The notes beneath the pieces are model-generated. The model was not told the origin of the DNA and searched no databases. It saw nothing but the letters and a program-made list of their open reading frames with translations. Made by a program: the position numbers and the translations under genes. From Bog-473 sp963726005 (GTDB taxonomy: Bacteria; Actinomycetota; Acidimicrobiia; Acidimicrobiales; RAAP-2), in contig CAVSAT010000006.1 of assembly GCA_963726005.1 (NCBI GenBank), forward strand, positions 124,001 through 188,000: a stretch of DNA of 64,000 bases. Reading direction: 5' to 3'. Below, piece by piece: positions 62,518 to 64,000 of this stretch; the stretch's first letter is position 1; every line of letters starts with the position of its first letter.

Positions 62518-62642
62518 GGCGTGCGAGTGTAGCGAAATCAGGTCTTCCCAACGATGGCACCCTGGGTGTCACGTCTCGAGTGGGTCCACGGGTGGGCAAT
62601 CTCGAAGGCGGGCTCGGATCTCTACGCAGTAGTCTGTGGGCC

Positions 62643-63197
62643 GTGAAAAACACCGTGGTCCGACTCTGGCGGCTCAGTCGAACCCCGCAGGGTCTGAAGG
62701 TCGTCAAGTACACGATGGTGTCGGTCATCTCTGCGCTGACCTCGCTCGTGATCCTGACAATTGTGTTCGGGGTGCTGAAACTGTGGGGCGAAGTCGCGAG
62801 CACCCTTTTCGCCAACATCATGGCGGGCATTCCGTCCTACTACCTCAACCGCCGCTGGGTTTGGGGGAAGGGTGGGCGGTCCCATATCTGGAGGGAGCTG
62901 CTGCCGTTCTGGGTGATGTCCATATCGGGCATCGGCTTTGCCCTCTACACAGCCTCGCTGGCGCACAACTTCGCAGATGCGCACCATCTCCAGCATCTGG
63001 CGCGGACCGTTCTGGTAGTCGGAGCAAACATCGCTGCATTCGGCACGTTGTGGATCTTGAAGTTCCTCATCCTCAATCGTCTCTTTGCGGAAATTGCCGA
63101 CGCCGAGGTCGGGGTCGAAGCCGACTCGTCATACGCCGGGTCTGGTCCGGTTGAGGCTTCCTCTTCGGCAGACCCTTCACCCAAGGACCCTGTGTAA
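62643..63197 (+). CDS. gtrA: GtrA family membrane protein
   Basis: 184 residues, four hydrophobic segments. Seen: LKVVKYTMVSVISALTSLVILTIVF, SYYLNRRWVWGKGGRSHIWRELLPFWVM, GIGFALYTASLAHNF, and GTLWILKFLILNRLF, with the conserved NRRWVW block. GtrA proteins move or help flip bactoprenol-linked sugars. GTG 62643 is at the first conserved residues (the open frame extends upstream). It may work with the DPM1-like GT2 at 55037 and the GT-C protein next door. A broken second copy lies downstream of the tRNA gene. Confidence 0.9.
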   Translation: MKNTVVRLWRLSRTPQGLKVVKYTMVSVISALTSLVILTIVFGVLKLWGEVASTLFANIMAGIPSYYLNRRWVWGKGGRSHIWRELLPFWVMSISGIGFALYTASLAHNFADAHHLQHLARTVLVVGANIAAFGTLWILKFLILNRLFAEIADAEVGVEADSSYAGSGPVEASSSADPSPKDPV

Positions 63198-63234
63198 CGG
63201 CCGAACGCCCCGCTGGGGCAAGATTACGAATGTC

Positions 63235-63306
63235 GCCCCCGTAGCTCAGGGGATAGAGCATCGGTTTCCTAAACCGTGTGCGAAGGTTCGAATCCTTCCG
63301 GGGGCG
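63235..63306 (+). tRNA. tRNA-Arg (anticodon CCT)
   Basis: Cloverleaf reads directly: acceptor GCCCCCG/CGGGGGC (63235-63241 with 63299-63305) with discriminator G, D-arm GCTCAGGGGATAGAGC, anticodon arm CGGT-TTCCTAA-ACCG with CCT decoding AGG, and T-arm GAAGG-TTCGAAT-CCTTC. CCA is not encoded. tRNA genes are common integration sites, and sequence downstream contains a gtrA remnant. Confidence 0.96.
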
Positions 63307-63684
63307 CGACATGCTTGACCCCTTAGGCCGAGCCAGCGTTGTAAGAGTTTGGTCGTGAGCTACCAGGAGGTAGTCCATGCCCAAGCGCCATCCGGGGGAG
63401 TGCAACGCTCGCGCTCGGACCTGTGTCATTGGATCGCTTCAGCCGGCGGGCGACAGATCTCCACCGCGTCGCGTCCTTTGATCTCCCATAGGCTCCCCGG
63501 TGCGCCGGAGCCCCGCTTGGCGGACCGGGCGGACGAACCTCGGTAGCTCAGCGCGTAGCCGAGCGATCGCACTTCGTCATGAGGCAGAAGCCCAGACCTG
63601 CGTCGTCGACGACGCGCGCCGCCAAGTACGCCTTGAACGGCTCGAGCAGATTCGCCGAGCGGCTTCGGATCTGGGCCCTCCCCA
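63307..63684. other. Region between tRNA-Arg and the gtrA remnant
   Basis: About 380 bases with no intact gene. A short D-arm-like string (GGTAGCTCAGCGCGTAGCCGAGC type) at about 63542-63563 resembles part of a tRNA but no matching anticodon arm or T-arm follows. The remainder shows nothing I can assign. Confidence 0.35.
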
Positions 63685-63934
63685 GGTTGTCCTGCCGTTC
63701 CGGTCATTTGTCCCTCCCCTGCGACGGATTCTCCAGGTCACGGCGTCGTGGACAAACCGGTTCGCCAGCGAGTACGACCCGCAGGGCCTTGCCCCGGCCG
63801 TTGTCGCCGTGTAGGCGAACGTCAGCGCCCTTGGGATATTGTGGCTGCTCAAGTTCATCACCCTGAACCGATTATTCGCGCAGATCGCAGACACCGAATC
63901 CGGGGCCGAAGTGAGGTCGGCTCCCCAGGGCTGA
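63685..63934 (+). pseudogene. Decayed second gtrA copy (C-terminal half)
   Basis: In one frame the sequence reads VVLPFRSFVPPLRRILQVTASWTNRFASEYDPQGLA, then PAVVAV, a stop (63811-63813), then ANVSALGILWLLKFITLNRLFAQIADTESGAEV before a final stop. The intact gtrA reads LLPFWVMSISGIGFALYTASLAHNFAD..., VGANIAAFGTLWILKFLILNRLFAEIADAEVGVEAD at the same positions. The in-frame stop falls exactly where intact gtrA has a Gly. The N-terminal half is missing, so no function is expected. Confidence 0.85.
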
Positions 63935-64000
63935 GGTCGGGCCGCGGACGCGGGGCAGGTTGGAGCCGAGGGTGCGTACGGACCGAGACCACGTACGGGG

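Noticed and set aside
63542..63600. Second tRNA gene
   Set aside because: Only a D-arm-like string is visible; no acceptor pairing, convincing anticodon arm or T-arm follows.

Overview
The window is a high-GC chromosomal segment with frequent GTG/TTG starts and many 1-4 base stop/start overlaps. It carries flavin/F420-type luciferase-like oxidoreductases, a PIG-L deacetylase and an ECF sigma/zinc anti-sigma pair. Together these suggest an actinobacterium, plausibly of the Acidimicrobiia type; that placement is inference, since no rRNA or other marker gene is present.

Layout. (1) 1-10.5 kb is catabolic and lipid metabolism: the end of an aldehyde dehydrogenase, an SDR, an alpha/beta hydrolase, then a tightly overlapping minus-strand operon (hotdog thioesterase upstream, then luciferase-like oxidoreductase, SCP2-type thiolase, KASIII-like synthase, nucleotidyltransferase), then a threonine-aldolase-like gene, a second luciferase-like gene and a PIG-L deacetylase. 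Several genes here read correctly only if one extra base is removed, so either the assembly has small insertions or the genes are decaying. A stretch at 2.54-2.70 kb folds into consecutive GNRA-capped hairpins and may be an unannotated RNA. (2) 10.5-18.5 kb holds the ECF sigma/anti-sigma pair, an O-acyltransferase inserted between imperfect 76-bp repeats, ahcY with a hairpin leader, a membrane protein with a His/Met-rich exported domain, and a J-domain gene running into a membrane-anchored Mrr-like domain across a 15-bp tandem repeat. (3) 18.5-63.2 kb is a large surface-polysaccharide locus. (4) 63.2-64 kb holds tRNA-Arg(CCT) followed by a decayed gtrA copy.

How the polysaccharide locus works together. 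Nucleotide-sugar enzymes (WbpM/PglF-like dehydratase, nucleotide-sugar 6-dehydrogenase, epimerase, DegT aminotransferase, GNAT acetyltransferase, formyltransferase) would supply modified sugars. A WecA/MraY-type phosphoglycosyl transferase would start the chain on the lipid carrier, and GT2/GT4 enzymes would extend it. A Wzm/Wzt pair with a long Wzt C-terminal domain would export it, and a Wzz-like protein with a degenerate CpsD-like partner may influence length. Tailoring enzymes include two sulfotransferases, two O-acyltransferases (plus a third decayed copy), a polysaccharide deacetylase, a 2OG-Fe(II) oxygenase, a GH99-like/methyltransferase fusion and GT/methyltransferase fusions. Polytopic GT39-like proteins and GtrA fit lipid-linked sugar transfer. 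Decayed copies, gene remnants, a lower-GC GT pair and convergent 3-prime overlaps show the locus is being remodelled.
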